A stretch of DNA of 64,000 bases from assembly GCF_021018895.1 (NCBI RefSeq), contig NC_079382.1:22442501-22506500 (forward strand). Direction: 5' to 3'. The stretch's first letter is position 1, and every line of letters starts with the position of its first letter. Shown here one piece after another: positions 25,641 to 38,052 of the stretch. Source of the DNA: Seriola aureovittata (lineage: Eukaryota; Chordata; Actinopteri; Carangiformes; Carangidae). Under the pieces are notes generated by a model. The model was not told where the DNA came from. It made no database searches and saw only the letters and a program-made list of their open reading frames with translations. The position numbers and the translations under genes were made by a program.

Positions 25641-26818
25641 GGAAAATGAGGGAGCTGAAAAATTAAAATAAGAAAATGGAAAAGAAAAAGAAAAAGAAAA
25701 GAAGTAAAATGCAAAAAATGTTTTTAAAAAATGTATTAATTAAATCAACTGATTGTTGGTAAATGAGGGGGAAAAGTTTAAAAATCAAAAACCTTTCAAA
25801 TTTATCATTTTTAAGTTCTATAATTCTGAGTTTTTATTTTAAAGTTTATATTTTCATTTTAAATAACTTATAATAATATTTATTGATATATTCAGTTATA
25901 TTTTGGACTTTTTACAGCATTTTGTCACTTTTGAGGCTCCATACTTTTATTTGCTCTCTGGTTCCTTTCAGAATATAATAAAAAAAATTCAGCAAATGTC
26001 TGTAATCTTATAATAAATAAAAGTTTAGATATATATTAAAAAAGTTTGGTGTGTGTGTGGTTTCATAATTGCAGAATATGCTGGTAATCATTTGATTGAA
26101 CCTTATGTGATGATTAAACGACTGTAGAGCTTTAAAACGGACACTGGAGATTTCACATAAAGGTAATTTTACTGTTGCATCATGGGCATTGTAGTCCCCC
26201 TCATGCACTGATGTTTGATTGTTCTGTATTTAAACTGAAAACAGTTTAATACGAGGTGGATTTTCAGTTTTCTGGGTTTAAAACTATAAAAACATGAATT
26301 GAATATTGTTGTTGTGGATGTGATTTTAAACACAGGAACAGTGTTTAAATGAAAGTGCATGAGAACACAGTGCACGTGGGGTTGTCTCTCCTCTGACCTC
26401 TCAACTTTCATGACGCTGCATTTTTCCCCCTGCTGGTGAAAAACAGACCTGGAGTCAGATCCTGAGACGTCCTCACACTGACTCTGTGAACCCTGCAGGA
26501 GGAGGAGGGTGACGGCCGCGTCTCTGCCACTCATCCAGCCTGACCTTTGACCTCATCTCCCTCTGTCCTCCCTCTCGTCTGCAGACTCTGGACGACAGAC
26601 CTCTCTGACTTTTACGGCTCCATTCATGAATCACCGCTCGGCTCTCTCCTGACATCACCGGCAACTGCAATCAATGAAAATTCTCTGGAAGGTGACGTTT
26701 CCACGTCTTAAACATGTCGATCCTTCCCTGAGCTCACCGCTGGCGGACGGATACCAGCCTCTTCCCGCTGGTCGCCGCCAACTCGTCCATCTGCCGAGGC
26801 TTTAAACTCTAACAGATA
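22644..26818. other. Noncoding stretch right of the LTR
   Basis: Contains an AC microsatellite. The 23150-23460 segment is higher in complexity. Overlapping frames of 142 and 110 codons at 23255-23832 on opposite strands have no recognisable domain. Confidence 0.35.
25576..25638 (+). repeat. (AC)n microsatellite
   Basis: About 31 uninterrupted AC units. Confidence 0.97.
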
Positions 26819-26839
26819 GGGGGGGGGGGGGGGGGGGGG
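26819..26839 (+). repeat. Poly-G tract, 21 bases
   Basis: Twenty-one consecutive G; length in a draft assembly may be inexact. Confidence 0.95.
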
Positions 26840-27132
26840 TTCCAGGAACAGATTACAGGCTATAAAGTGAGATTCAACATGATATACACTCATAAAAAAT
26901 AGTTGTTTCTGGTTAAAATGACATCTTCCTGCTGATGTCATGTGATCAATGTGTGCACAAAAACCCTGTTGTTAAAAGCATAGGCGGATATTATTATATG
27001 AAGTTTATTATAAGATTCTTTATATTTATAACTTCAACTTGGTCAGTGGAGCTCTATTAGTACTGTCCTGGGGAAATAGCCATTTATATCATTATTATTT
27101 TCGGCGAGCCACGAGGAAAAATTAGTAAGCGG

Positions 27133-27372
27133 GGACAGGAAAGGACAGGACAGGGCAGGGCAGGACAACCTGTGGACCAGGACAGGGCAGGACAGGACAG
27201 GACAGGACAACCTGTGGACCAGGAGAGGACAGGACAGGACAGGACAGGACAGGACAACCTGTGGACCAGGAGAGGACAGGACAGGACAGGGCAGGACAGG
27301 GCAGGACAGGGCAGGACAGGGCAGGACAGGACAGGGCAGGACAGGACAGGACAGGACAACCTGTGGACCAGG
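27133..27372 (+). repeat. GGACA/GGGCA minisatellite with interspersed 18-bp motif
   Basis: Purine-rich array of 5-bp units (GGACA, GGGCA) broken four times by ACAACCTGTGGACCAGGA (near 27165, 27209, 27253 and 27355). Open frames through it on both strands are repeat translations, not genes. Confidence 0.93.
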
Positions 27373-27796
27373 AGAGGAAGCAGGAACAGAAAGGAGTGAA
27401 AAGCTGAAGTTAAGAGAAGAAGAGAGGAGGTAAATGTGTGATGGAGAACCAGGAGGAGAGGGGTGGGGAACGGGTGAGAAGAAGAGAGAAGAGGAAGTCC
27501 GGATGTGAAGAATGAAGAAGAGAGTAGAAAGGGAGGAAAAGAAAGAGGAAGGAGATGAGGGATGGGTATGGAGGTAGGTTTTGTCTCAGTATTATTCATG
27601 TGAACTGATTGACCATCAGTGAGTAAATGTGTGATCTGTAAATATGAAACAAATCCTTGTGTCTTAAAGTCTTTGTTTTCACTCAGCCTTTCACAAAACC
27701 TTGTATCTCCTCTGGGTTTTTACTGGAGACTGGAAACACAAAGTTTCTTCACTGAACAAGTGAAACAGGAAACATTTCAGATCTAATTTCAATAAC

Positions 27797-27836
27797 TAAT
27801 CCATTAATCCATTAATCCATTAATCCATTAATCCAT
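27797..27836 (+). repeat. 8-bp tandem repeat (ATTAATCC)
   Basis: Close to five perfect units; each carries TAATCC, a bicoid/OTX/PITX-type homeodomain core. Confidence 0.9.
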
Positions 27837-28954
27837 CCCCTATCAGGAAGACAAGCCTCTTAACTCCAGTATGGGAGATTTTCATTAGAAATGATGAACA
27901 TGAGTTTTGATTGTACTAATGTGAACTGTTCTGCTGTGATAGTAGAAAGCTAACGTGGTAGTATTTGAGTATTTCCCCCACAGGGCCGGATGCAGCGCGG
28001 TGTAGTGGAAACTCAATGTAGTAACGTCTTTGAATCATTAACCCCAGACTGTGATTGTGAGGGAGCCGGTTTAAAAGCAGAGGCAGCAGAGGGACGACGA
28101 CAGAACAGACTTTTCCATGACTCTTCACCATGAGACGAGCGCTTCCTGCCGGGTCAGAGCGGCGCTCGCATCAGCCAACTTTCACTCATGATTGGCTGTT
28201 TGTACTCATGACACTGCAAACAAAGATTTTTTCTGTGTGAGGTTTACTGCAGGTTTGGTGGATGTTATCACCCGAATGTCCTGCGGCAGCACGACAAGTT
28301 TACCTTTAAAGACTCCCTCCTCCAATGAGAACCCAGTGTTTGATCTTGTTAACCTCCATATGATGTTTTTATATAATACAAACATTATTCATCATCACCA
28401 TGACTCAGTGTTTCCACCTTGAACTGCAGTGAATAAATGACAGTCTCATAAACACAGATTCAGGGTTTCATACGTCACAAACCTCAGGAACCAATCCTGT
28501 CAGCTGGTGGGGACGGGGGGCGGGGCTAAATACACCTGAAACTTTGTCAGTACAGAGAGAGAGAGTTAGCATTAGCACAACCGCTAACACTTTGTCAGCC
28601 ACTGCCAGTTACAAGCTAACAAAAAACATAAACAAATAAAAGATGCTAACCATGCTAACGGTTCTGACCCGTCTGCTAGTCTCTGGTTCTGGTCTCAGAC
28701 TCCTCCTCTGAGTCTGAGTCTGGGTCTGACTGAGTCTCTCTGCTGTTTCCTCCTCTCACCATCTTGACTCTCTGCTCTGTCACCTGTCCACCTGGAGCCA
28801 GCAGGTGGTGGGCGGGGCTCAAGGCCTGATCCAGGTTTCTCCATGAGGAAGTAAGAGTAGATGAGTTTCCACATTTTCACTTTTTCTTTTTCACTTTTTA
28901 TGTGTGAAAACCATGTAAAACTATTTTTTACTGAGTTTAAAACACGTCTGGAGG

Positions 28955-29110
28955 AACTTTAAGGTTCAAGGTCGACTTCATTGTCATTTCCTCCACATAG
29001 AAAACCCAATATACAGCGGGATGAAAGTCCTCCAACCACAAACACCCATGTGGGTCGTCTGTTCCCAACAATAACTAAACAAGTACAAAGGCAGTCAAGG
29101 CGAGTTAAGA
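28955..29110 (+). repeat. Probable dispersed-repeat fragment
   Basis: AAGGTCGACTTCATTGTCATTT and the following segment resemble a common short fish repeat beginning TTTATTGTCATTT. No second copy is in this window. Confidence 0.35.
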
Positions 29111-30354
29111 GCAAGGATTAAAGAGTAAAGTGCAACGTAAGGATGTATCCTTGTTCAAAAGCAAAGAGGACATCGTTAAACGCAGTCAAATGTTTCAGTC
29201 AGGAGACGGAGAGACGAGCAGCTGCTGCGAGTGTTTATGGCGCAGACAAACAAAGTGAAGGAGAGTCAGCGGTAAACAGCTGGTCTGAAGTCAGCCAGAT
29301 AAAGTGACATTGTTTCCTGTGAATGGCTCTCACACAGAATCGGCGCAGGATGTACAGAGATAATAAGGAGGTCACGTGTTTCACCTGTAGTGAACCGATC
29401 TGCGCTGAACTTGGCGGACGGAGGGGTCACGGGTCAGGGAAGAACGAGAACAAGGATTCACTGCTGGAGATGTTTAATGTGGGAAATGTTAAGTAATCTG
29501 ATTAAACACAAACTCACATGTAGGAACATTATCAACTAACGGTTTTAGAGTTAGAGTCTGACGCAGGCCTGACACACGTCGGATTAACCAACCAGCAGCC
29601 AGTTCACTGAAACCTTTCCCCTGCAGTTACGTAACATAATGCAATTTAGTCGTTTCCAATACAGTAACTTCACGACACAAATCATCCCAGTCTGTCTGCA
29701 TGTCTGAGCTCCAGCACATTGAACCACTTCTCTCCTGTTTATGTGTTCTCCGATCCTAAATCTCTTTTCTTTGGACGAAGTCTTTGACGAACGTGTTACA
29801 GCGACATCACGCTGTTGCTCTGTGGTCACATGTTCCCCCGAGAAGAACCCCCGCTCTGTTTGTTTTTTACATTACAAACATGCAAGAGTCGCTCCGAAAT
29901 CATAAACTGTTTCGTGTAATCTTGATGAGAAGGGAAACTGCGACACGCTTTACATCACTGGGACACAAGTAGTAAGTAATAAGAGCCTTTGCTGTGGTTA
30001 CAGGCTGCAGTGATGCAATGATCGGCCTCGGCCAAGTATTTGCTCTGACTCAAACATCAGTTTTCATGCAGACTGTCTGAAACGCAGGAAACATTGATAA
30101 CTGTTTAGTTACTGGAAACCCGCCAGAGTAACCAACACGGACCGGCCTGTTGTGCCTTAATGCAAGTTATCACCATGACTGCAGCACATCATCAGCCAAT
30201 CAGACGGCTTTAGATCAGTCCCTCTAGACGGAAGCTCAGTCTGAACTCGTACCAGACCGCAGACCGTTCGCAAATATCCCAGACGGGTGACGTTCATCAC
30301 ACAGTTTCACTCGGAGGGCGACGGATCGGCGTGAGGAGCAGAGAGGTTCACGTT

Positions 30355-30830
30355 CAGACACTTTTATCTAAAGCGACGAGAAGCTTGAGTCTAGCAGGAG
30401 ATCCTGGTGTGAGGAGCTACATCTGTGTAATGATGAGGGAGAAGAGGTGAAGCAGGGCAGTGAAAGTTCACAGTAAGTGCTGGAGATGTGAGGAGACGCT
30501 CCTGCTCTGAAAGACCTTCAGCAGCTTGTTCCACCATCAGGAAGCAGAGCGGCGTCTGCAGGGGCGGTGACGCCAGGCGACGTTAGGAACACGGCGGCTG
30601 AGAACGAGCGTCAGGCGACCCAGAAGTCTCTCTGAAGGAAGGATTAGTGTCTGAATTTGGTTCCGGAGGTCGTGAGGAGCCAGTGGAGGTCGACGCTGAT
30701 CATTGCATTGCAGAGAGATAACCACGGTCTGGGCCAAGAGCAGGGCGCCGTACTGATGATCTTCTGCCGGTGTGTAGAGCGAAGCAGCACGAGCTAAACT
30801 CTTAAAGCTGGTGGAAGTATATTCACACAC
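30355..30830 (+). repeat. Probable dispersed repeat (TTATCTAAAGCGACG type)
   Basis: CACTTTTATCTAAAGCGACG and the downstream GC-rich tract resemble a widespread teleost repeat. A 104-codon minus-strand frame across it (30537-30851) shows no recognisable domain. Single copy in this window. Confidence 0.4.
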
Positions 30831-31020
30831 ACAAGCATGAAGGACTTTCACTCTCAGGTTTCACAAAACATCCTACGTACATGTTTTTAAGAAAAACAAA
30901 TCCAGTTTTCCATATTTTCTTTAGTTGCAGGTCATTTGTTATATTGAAATAACCAAGCAAGTAAAAATCAATCTGTGCTTTTCCATAATAAAACAGATAA
31001 TTATATTTTAAAAAGAGGTT

Positions 31021-33892
31021 GTGAGGAACGTTTTCAGCCCTGAGTCGTGTCTGCAGGTTTTCTCTTCCTCCTGTAGCATCGAGCGTTCAGTGCTACGCCG
31101 CAGGTTCTTCAGGGACAGCAGATCAAAATCATTCAGCGATTTCTTCATGTGTTCCACCAGAGATTATAAATCACAGCAGCCAGCTCCGTCATCCAGGAGC
31201 CGGCTCCATCAAACCACCAAAAACTCCAACCAGGCAGGATGACGTGCGACCAAAACTCTGTGCAATAAATAAAATATGACTTTGATTTACAAGCTGCTCC
31301 ACTTCTAATTGGTCAGTCTGAAGCTGAAAGAGCCAAACAAAAAAACAGAAAAAACAACCCAAAAACAAATCTATCTGTTCCGTGATTCAGACCAAAGACA
31401 ACAAACCAAAGCGGTGATCACCTCCTGGAGAATCATCAGCGCCGCTCGGATCCAGGTTAAAATGGCGGCCACGGGACGGTGGAGCGGGGCCGAGCCGTCC
31501 CTCTGACACTCAGACACGTACGACGAAGAGTAAAGAGCCACTCGGGCGTCTGAGGCTGCAGATTTACTCCTCAACACGAAGCCAAGACTAACAAACACGT
31601 CGCTGTCAGCTGGACGGATCATCAATGAAAACTTGGCCCGACGGGTTTTATTCTGTCTGATGCTGCAACGATAAACAGGGTCGCTTCAGCCGGATCAGCA
31701 GCTCAGTGCTGCTTCATCAGTGAAATGTAAAAACCTCTCCTCCACAATCAGGACTTTTCATTTAGATGATTAATTAATGAATTCTGGGTAAATTACAACT
31801 TTTTTTTTCCAAAATGAAAAAATGTCCAACCCGAGGAACGGCGTCCGTCCGCTCGGCTCTGTTTACCTCAGCAGCAAATGTTTGTCTGTTGGAAGAATTC
31901 AACAGTTACAAGGACGTTTTACTTTGGAAATCCAGAGTGAAACAATAAAAAGTAAATAAATCTGATTTGTTAAAAAAAAAAAAAATTGCTGCCGTCTCTA
32001 AAAACTCTTTCCCCTCTCCTCGCTCTGTCCACAACCATGTGAGCAAACCATCATCACGTTTCCCTGTTGTCGGGTGCTACGGGTCAGCGCAGGTGTCACT
32101 GAGTACCATGTTACCATGGTAACATTGGTCTTAGACCTGAGGTGGCCTGGTGGAGAGGTGTCTAATGTTTTTGGCTTAAATTTGAGTAAAATTTTTATTT
32201 TTGTGAAGCAGTCCGACTGACATGAGACTGATCTGTGACTGGACCAACGCTACAGACCAGTCCGACACGTCTGTGTGGAGCTGACCCCAGATCAGATCAC
32301 TGAAGTCAGCAGGTTTCATCCAGAGAGGAACAAGAGACGGTTCAGTCTGGACTCAGTTTTATCACAGCCCGGCCAGAAACACGGGTCAGAGCGGCGTCAA
32401 GGATCCGTCACTGACAACCGCCCTTTAATTAACACACTAATTAAACACAGGTGTGTGTGTGTGTGTAGGTGTGTGTGTGTGTGTGTCTCCAGCCTGAAGA
32501 GTCTGAGCCTGAACACTTGACCCACATTGTCTGTGTTGTCTTCTGCGCTCGTCACCATCTCAATCCCAGCCGAGTCTTTCAGGCTTGTGTAACGAGTTTC
32601 TGAGCTTTGACCTCATCCTCTCCGGGGGCCGCTTCATGGAGCTCTGCCTTTTGAATGTGGTTCAGTTAAATCCACATTCAAACTGCAAAGTAGGCTGTAA
32701 AATAGCAGCTCGGTTTACAGACAACATCAGCTTGTTTCCATATTATTGAGGACCATGTGAAGGCGATTTTTCTTGGAAATACACAAATAAAAAATGAAAA
32801 AAGAATCTGTTATGAAGTAGTGGCTGACACTGTGCCTGTAGTGCTCAGAAGTTGGATTATCACCTTTTAATCTCCTGCAGATTCTAAATATTTTTAACTT
32901 TTACTCTCCAGTATAAATCCTAAAGCTTCTTTTTCATAGTCTCTAAACGTCAAGCTGCATTACCCTGAGCACAATAACTGGATCAGCCCCCTCCTCGGTG
33001 TTTGACAGCGACACAGCAAAATATACAATTAGCATCCAGTCTGCCTGCTTGTGTGAAACCTCCACTGATTCCATATTTCCCTCATTAGTCTGCAGCGAGC
33101 GGGCCAGGTCCATCTGCCTCCCATTAACAGTGGCAGCCAGAGAGGCTCGACTCTCACACAGCCTCGGCTCATGCAGCCCATGTGAAAGCCTCTATAAAAA
33201 GTTTCCCGTTGTTACCTTTGTGTCATGGAAAGTTGTTTCAGTTCAGAGCGCTTCTGTTTTTCCTAAAGCAAGGCTGCCACCTAGTGGCGCAGCGGAGGAC
33301 GGCGGCAGGGTTCACCTGGAGACGGAAAGCTTGTGGCAGTGAGATGTTTGGAGATGCTACTAACAATTAGACTGTGAAGTTAAGGTGACTCCAGTTCTCT
33401 GTGTTCTCAAATAATCGTTCCAGAAACCACATTAAACCACAAGCTAATCACTTTTAATATGAGGATGTATTGATCTCTGTAAGAGACAATGTTATTTATA
33501 AACTGCTTTTCATACACAAAGTGCATCAAAGCCAAATAAATAAAAAAATAAAACTTCTTCACTTCCTCACCTCAAAAACACGTCGTTTCCGTCTCGTTAC
33601 TTTCAGTTAAACATACTGACATTGATATTGGTGAGATTGCAAAAGGAATCATTCATAAGAGTCTGAAATTCACTGTCGACTGTTGATGTGTGAAGGAAAG
33701 TGGTTTCAGACACAGACAGCGTCTCTGCAGGTGGATGTTTGAGGAGGAAACCGCCGTCCTGTGTTTGAAGACGGGTCCAGGTCTGACTAATGAAGACAGC
33801 TGATGTATTGTTGTGTGGAGTGGTTGAGATTAGCTTTAACTTTGCTGGCTGCAACATTAAAGTGATGCTCACACGTAGTCATAATCTAGACT
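31021..33892. other. Noncoding stretch
   Basis: A GT repeat is the only clear feature. No splice-consistent coding exon was recognised on either strand. Confidence 0.35.
32451..32487 (+). repeat. Interrupted (GT)n microsatellite
   Basis: Two GT runs separated by AG. Confidence 0.93.
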
Positions 33893-34110
33893 AACTGAGC
33901 ACTTTATTAGGAACACCTGTGCACCTGCTTAATCGCACACAATCCTGCAGATACAGGCAGCGTTCACGTCAGACATCAGAGCCGGCGTTGAGTCAGCGGT
34001 CCAGGCTGGAGGAGCAGGCGTGACGGTGTGAACGTCACCGTCTCCGTCTAAACTGACACGAGCCTGAGGCCTTCAGCTGCTTTCAGTTCCTCTAATTACA
34101 CCTCTGCTCA
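33893..34110 (+). repeat. Probable DNA-transposon-derived fragment
   Basis: TGAGCACTTTATTAGGAACACC is the end sequence of a common fish repeat; the rest is degenerate and the other end is not identifiable. Confidence 0.45.
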
Positions 34111-34212
34111 GGTTGAAGGTGGGCGGAGCTCCAGTCGTAATGAAGTCTGTGGCCTAACAGGTGCAACAACACTAACGGGAGAGGGAGGGAGAGGTGTCAT
34201 CAAACTCCTATA

Positions 34213-34219
34213 GAGAGAG

Positions 34220-34275
<56 letters not shown>
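34213..34275 (+). repeat. Compound (GA)n(GT)n microsatellite
   Basis: A short GA run passes into about 26 GT units, just left of repeat B copy 3. Confidence 0.95.
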
Positions 34276-34276
<1 letters not shown>

Positions 34277-34316
34277 ACCATGGCATTATGGGAGATTCAA
34301 AACTTCATCTTTCCTT

Positions 34317-34588
34317 CTTCTTCTTCTGTTTTATTTGAAGTGTTGATCCATCAGAAGATATAAAAACCGTCTCAGTGTAGTTTTACATCTCCTCTCTCAG
34401 GCTTCTCTCTGCAGCTCTAGTAACAACAGGTCAGTGAGCCAATCAGAAGAGAGGAGGCTCTGAGCCTCAGATTTCAGGTAAAAACACTCAGAGAAACCAA
34501 ATCCTGCAAGGTTTGGATGGTGGGTCCAGGTGGGCGGGGCTTGGTGACTGCTTTGTTGTGACATCACAACGTTCCAGAAGTCCTGACC
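34317..34588 (+). repeat. Dispersed repeat B, copy 3 (truncated)
   Basis: Matches copy 1 from about GAAGTGTTGATCCAT to CCAGAAGTCCTGAC. One arm of the central hairpin plus adjoining sequence is deleted, and the right third is missing. It begins just after a long GT microsatellite. Confidence 0.8.
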
Positions 34589-37420
34589 TAATAAATCCCT
34601 CTGCTGAGAAGGTTCTAGCTCTCGACAAATACTACAACAGCAGAAGGTTGTTTAAGTTGGACTGATAATATGCCATTAATCTGTTTCCTCCACCATAACT
34701 CGCTTTAGTCATTTTCAGTCATTTCTATAGTATAAGTAGAAAATAAAATCACTTTTCTCTTCTGACTGAGGACGAAAAGTGTCTTTTCAGTGCGCTGTCA
34801 GATTTGTCTCCAATAGAAACAACTTCTCTGCTGCGGCCTCGGCGGCTGATTGAATCCAGATGTTCGCTCCACTGACTCATCTCCCTCGTCCAAGGCGCTC
34901 TCTTGAAATATGGTAGCGCCAGCGTTGTGTAATTGTGACATTCTTGCATTGTTTGATGTCCATGAGAATGAGCGCAGCGGTCTGCCGTGCATGTGTTGAC
35001 TGAGCGTACGGTACATGTGGTGCAGCTCTGCTCGCTGACAGATGATGCATGGACGGGCCGGTGCTTGGAGTGAGCAGCTCTTTGGAGGAAATATTTTGCC
35101 TCTGCGGTCGTGTTTATATTCTGACAGGATCTGATACACACTCCCAAGGCTGAGCGATGAGCACGCCGCTCCAGCGTGGTGGTTCTCATCTGTGGGATCT
35201 GCTCCGTCCAAAATGATCTAAACTTGCTTCTCTCTTACAGTGAAAGTGTGAGTTCACTTTTTTTCCGCTTGGCGTGACGCTCAGTGCAGACGCTGTTTGG
35301 TTCAGATGTCCATGTCCCCTCAGGATGAGCTGTAATAACTGTGGTGATTACCGAACGTTTCATCCAGCGCCATCATCAGGTCGCAATGCTGTCCAATACT
35401 AACACCTGCAAAACGGATCACCTTCATCAGCCTCAGCTCCACTTTGTGTTTGGTTTATAATTAACACGCTAACTCTCAAAGCTGAGACGCTGATTATCGT
35501 CCCTGCTAAACGCCAGCGTTAGCATTTAGCTGCAGTGCGTCCTCACAGAGCTGCTGCAGACTCTCAGTCAGTCAGATGAAAAATGTCCATCAAACCTCCA
35601 CAAGAACGCAAAATTCAAACATATGCAAATTATAATGATATTACATGGAAAAGTTCGAAGCTGCACGCAGCAAATATTTGTTTTAGAAATGGTTCAATCA
35701 TCAGTCACTTATGAAAATGAATCATTTTCTGTCAATCAACACATCGATAAATCATCTTCTCCTTTCAGCACTGGCCCTAATGAATGTGCACGTTAATGAT
35801 CTCCAGTTGTTCAGGCTGGTAGAAACTCATTCATCAGAACAAACGGTCGGATTCAGAACCAGCTTTCCAAAATTTGTCATTCCCACCCACGTCATGCTGT
35901 GATTGGTCAGCTGCGTGGGCGTGAGAACGCAGGCAGCGTTTGAACTCGTCTAAACCCCTTCTTTCGTTTATTTATCACAAATATATCTGTCACTTTTTAT
36001 GTGAACTGAGCGCAACGACACCAATTATTATCCAGGTGAGACTGTTTGAAAGTGTGTGAAGTTGCACGACACGAGATCTTTCCAGCATCACCTCTCCCGA
36101 AATATGTCGTGTACGGAAGAGAAGAATCTGAGATGTTTTCTCCTCCATTATTCCTGCGATATAATATAATGACATTTGTATCTCATTATCAGGTGATATA
36201 TAATGTGTGTCTGTAGCAATCACAGTTCAGCTGGGAGCACAGCAGGGAGTGAGCATGATAACTTCCCCTTATTAGACAAGGTATGCTGCGAGCCTGGAGG
36301 CGGCTGCTGCTCGGTATGTGAGTGTGGAAGGCGCCAGTTCAGGGGATTACCAGGAGAAGGAGAAACTCCTGCGTCGCCACCGGAGAGTGTGAATTTTTGA
36401 TTGGGGCTGATTTTCTAAGTAATTTCTTTTGCCTCTGTTTGACAGGACGGGGCTCGGGGCGTCTAACCACCGTCAGCTCGCTCAATTCACAGGGTTTGTG
36501 GAAGTGGCTGGGCGGCAGATGTTGAGGTGATAAGGTAAACTGGGCACTGCTGTGTTTTCATATGTTTATGGACACAAGGTTGGACAGAACCGGGGAGGAA
36601 AACAGAAAAGTATTGGAAGGAAAATAAATGAGACAACTGGGACAATTCGTGTCCTGGGAAAGAATATTCATTTTCCGGCACAGACGCTCGAGAGAGAAGA
36701 AAGCCGAGGCGGGAAGTGACGACAGCGTGTACAGGATGCGTTTAAGCACCTCCTGCAGCTTCAGATCAAACTGGTGGCAGATCATTATCAATCAATGAGA
36801 ATGAGAATCAATCACAGACACTTAAACACACCATATCCAGCTAACTTTAAGCTATGCTAAGCTAACTTCTCCTGAGGGGAAAAGGTGACGCTGTGCAGCT
36901 GTAACGAGGCAGAACGTCTGAGGCCATAAAACGCCAGAGGGCGGGTGAACGCTGCCGTGTTGATCTCACCTTCCCCTTCACGTCCACCTGTGGGTCAGAT
37001 ATCCTCGGCCTCCGCTCGCCACCTCTCTAAACTGGAACGTCGAAGCTCTCCATCACGGCGGGATTGTTTGAAGTCATGGCGCTGTGTCGTTAATGTTTAC
37101 GCCTCCATCGCTGTGATTGTCGCGGGGATTTATCGCGCTGCGGCACCGTGAGGGAACATACCTGCTTTAGTGTGGAGATTTATGGGAAGCCTTCGAGTGC
37201 CGCTCCTGCTCCCGCCTGTGTTTTGGATGCTTTTCCTGTCACAGTCCGTTTAAAGCAACTTCGACGACCGAGGTCAACGACCACGAGTAAATCTTTCAAA
37301 TTGATTGTTGGGAGTCTGTCACAGCTGGTTCTCCACCTGGGGCTCAGGACGCCCTCTGTGGACCACAGAAACACGTCCAATGGGTCACGAGGAAATTACA
37401 TATCATTAAGACTTTAGAGA
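34589..37420. other. Noncoding stretch downstream of cd109
   Basis: No gene recognised. The 34790-35200 part keeps two overlapping frames (137 and 146 codons, minus strand) open and is of high complexity, but neither resembles a known protein. Confidence 0.35.
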
Positions 37421-37424
37421 CTTT

Positions 37425-37437
37425 TTTATTTTTTATT
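37425..37437 (-). terminator. Candidate distal cd109 polyadenylation signals
   Basis: On the minus strand the sequence reads AATAAAAAATAAA, two overlapping canonical poly(A) hexamers about 415 nt beyond the cd109 stop. They would give an ordinary short 3' UTR and are a reasonable main signal. Confidence 0.4.
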
Positions 37438-37844
37438 GTGCATTATTTTTTGTTTTACCTCTGACCAGATCTCAGCTCAGCAGAGCGGAGGTGGAGCTGG
37501 GAACCATCAGCCACCACACATGAAAGTAATATTCTGATACCTGTCGATCATTTAAAGTTTAAATGATCGATCATTATTATTGGATCCTGAAGTTCTGTAG
37601 AGCTCTGAGGAAGAGGGGACGACCTTCATGCTGAATGTAAATATATTTACACAAGTAAAACTCCATATAAATTGTGTACATCTCATATTGTCTCCAAACT
37701 AGTTGTGATGATGTGACGTGAATAACCAGTTGAAAAAGCCGTCATGTGACACGTGCGTATAAACGCAGCCACTTTCCCGCTGTAGAAATGTCACTGACGC
37801 TGACAAATTCACACATCTACAGCCTGAACTGGGGTTCGTTTGCT

Positions 37845-37850
37845 TTTATT
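37845..37850 (-). terminator. AATAAA polyadenylation signal overlapping the cd109 stop codon
   Basis: The coding strand reads GTGTAAATAAAAG, so AATAAA begins with the last base of the TAA stop. If used, the 3' UTR would be only about 15-30 nt. A distal pair of AATAAA signals lies at 37425-37437. Confidence 0.45.
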
Positions 37851-38052
37851 TACACCCCGAAGACGCTGGTGACGAAGAGGAGGAGCAGAGCGGGAGGTGA
37901 ACTGGTCAGCAGGAAGTGGCGGCGGCTGTGCGACGCAGCGTTGAGCTCAAAGCGTCCGTCCATTCTGCACTCGCTGCAGTCTTCACCGCAGAACGAGCAG
38001 GCGGACATGTCACTCCTCCACTCCGATTTGTACGTCCGCGCCGTCCTCCGTC
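37850..38052 (-). CDS. cd109: cd109 exon 33: cysteine cluster and GPI-anchor signal
   Basis: The last coding exon follows TTCCAG. After a basic stretch ([12 protein letters not shown]) comes [11 protein letters not shown], with Cys1450, 1453, 1457 and 1460, resembling the CxxC...CxxC tail of CD109. Next come small residues (NAASHS, 1469-1474) that could contain the GPI omega site, a short basic spacer, and a hydrophobic tail from Phe1478 to Val1498 ([20 protein letters not shown]), then TAA. This is the standard layout of a GPI signal. The exact omega residue cannot be fixed by eye. Confidence 0.88.

Noticed and set aside
27084..27599. 171-codon minus-strand frame rich in Pro, Cys, Leu and Ser
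   Set aside because: It is read through the GGACA minisatellite and adjoining purine-rich DNA; the periodicity explains the absence of stops.
30537..30851. 104-codon Arg/Leu-rich minus-strand frame
   Set aside because: It lies within what looks like a dispersed fish repeat and resembles no protein I know.
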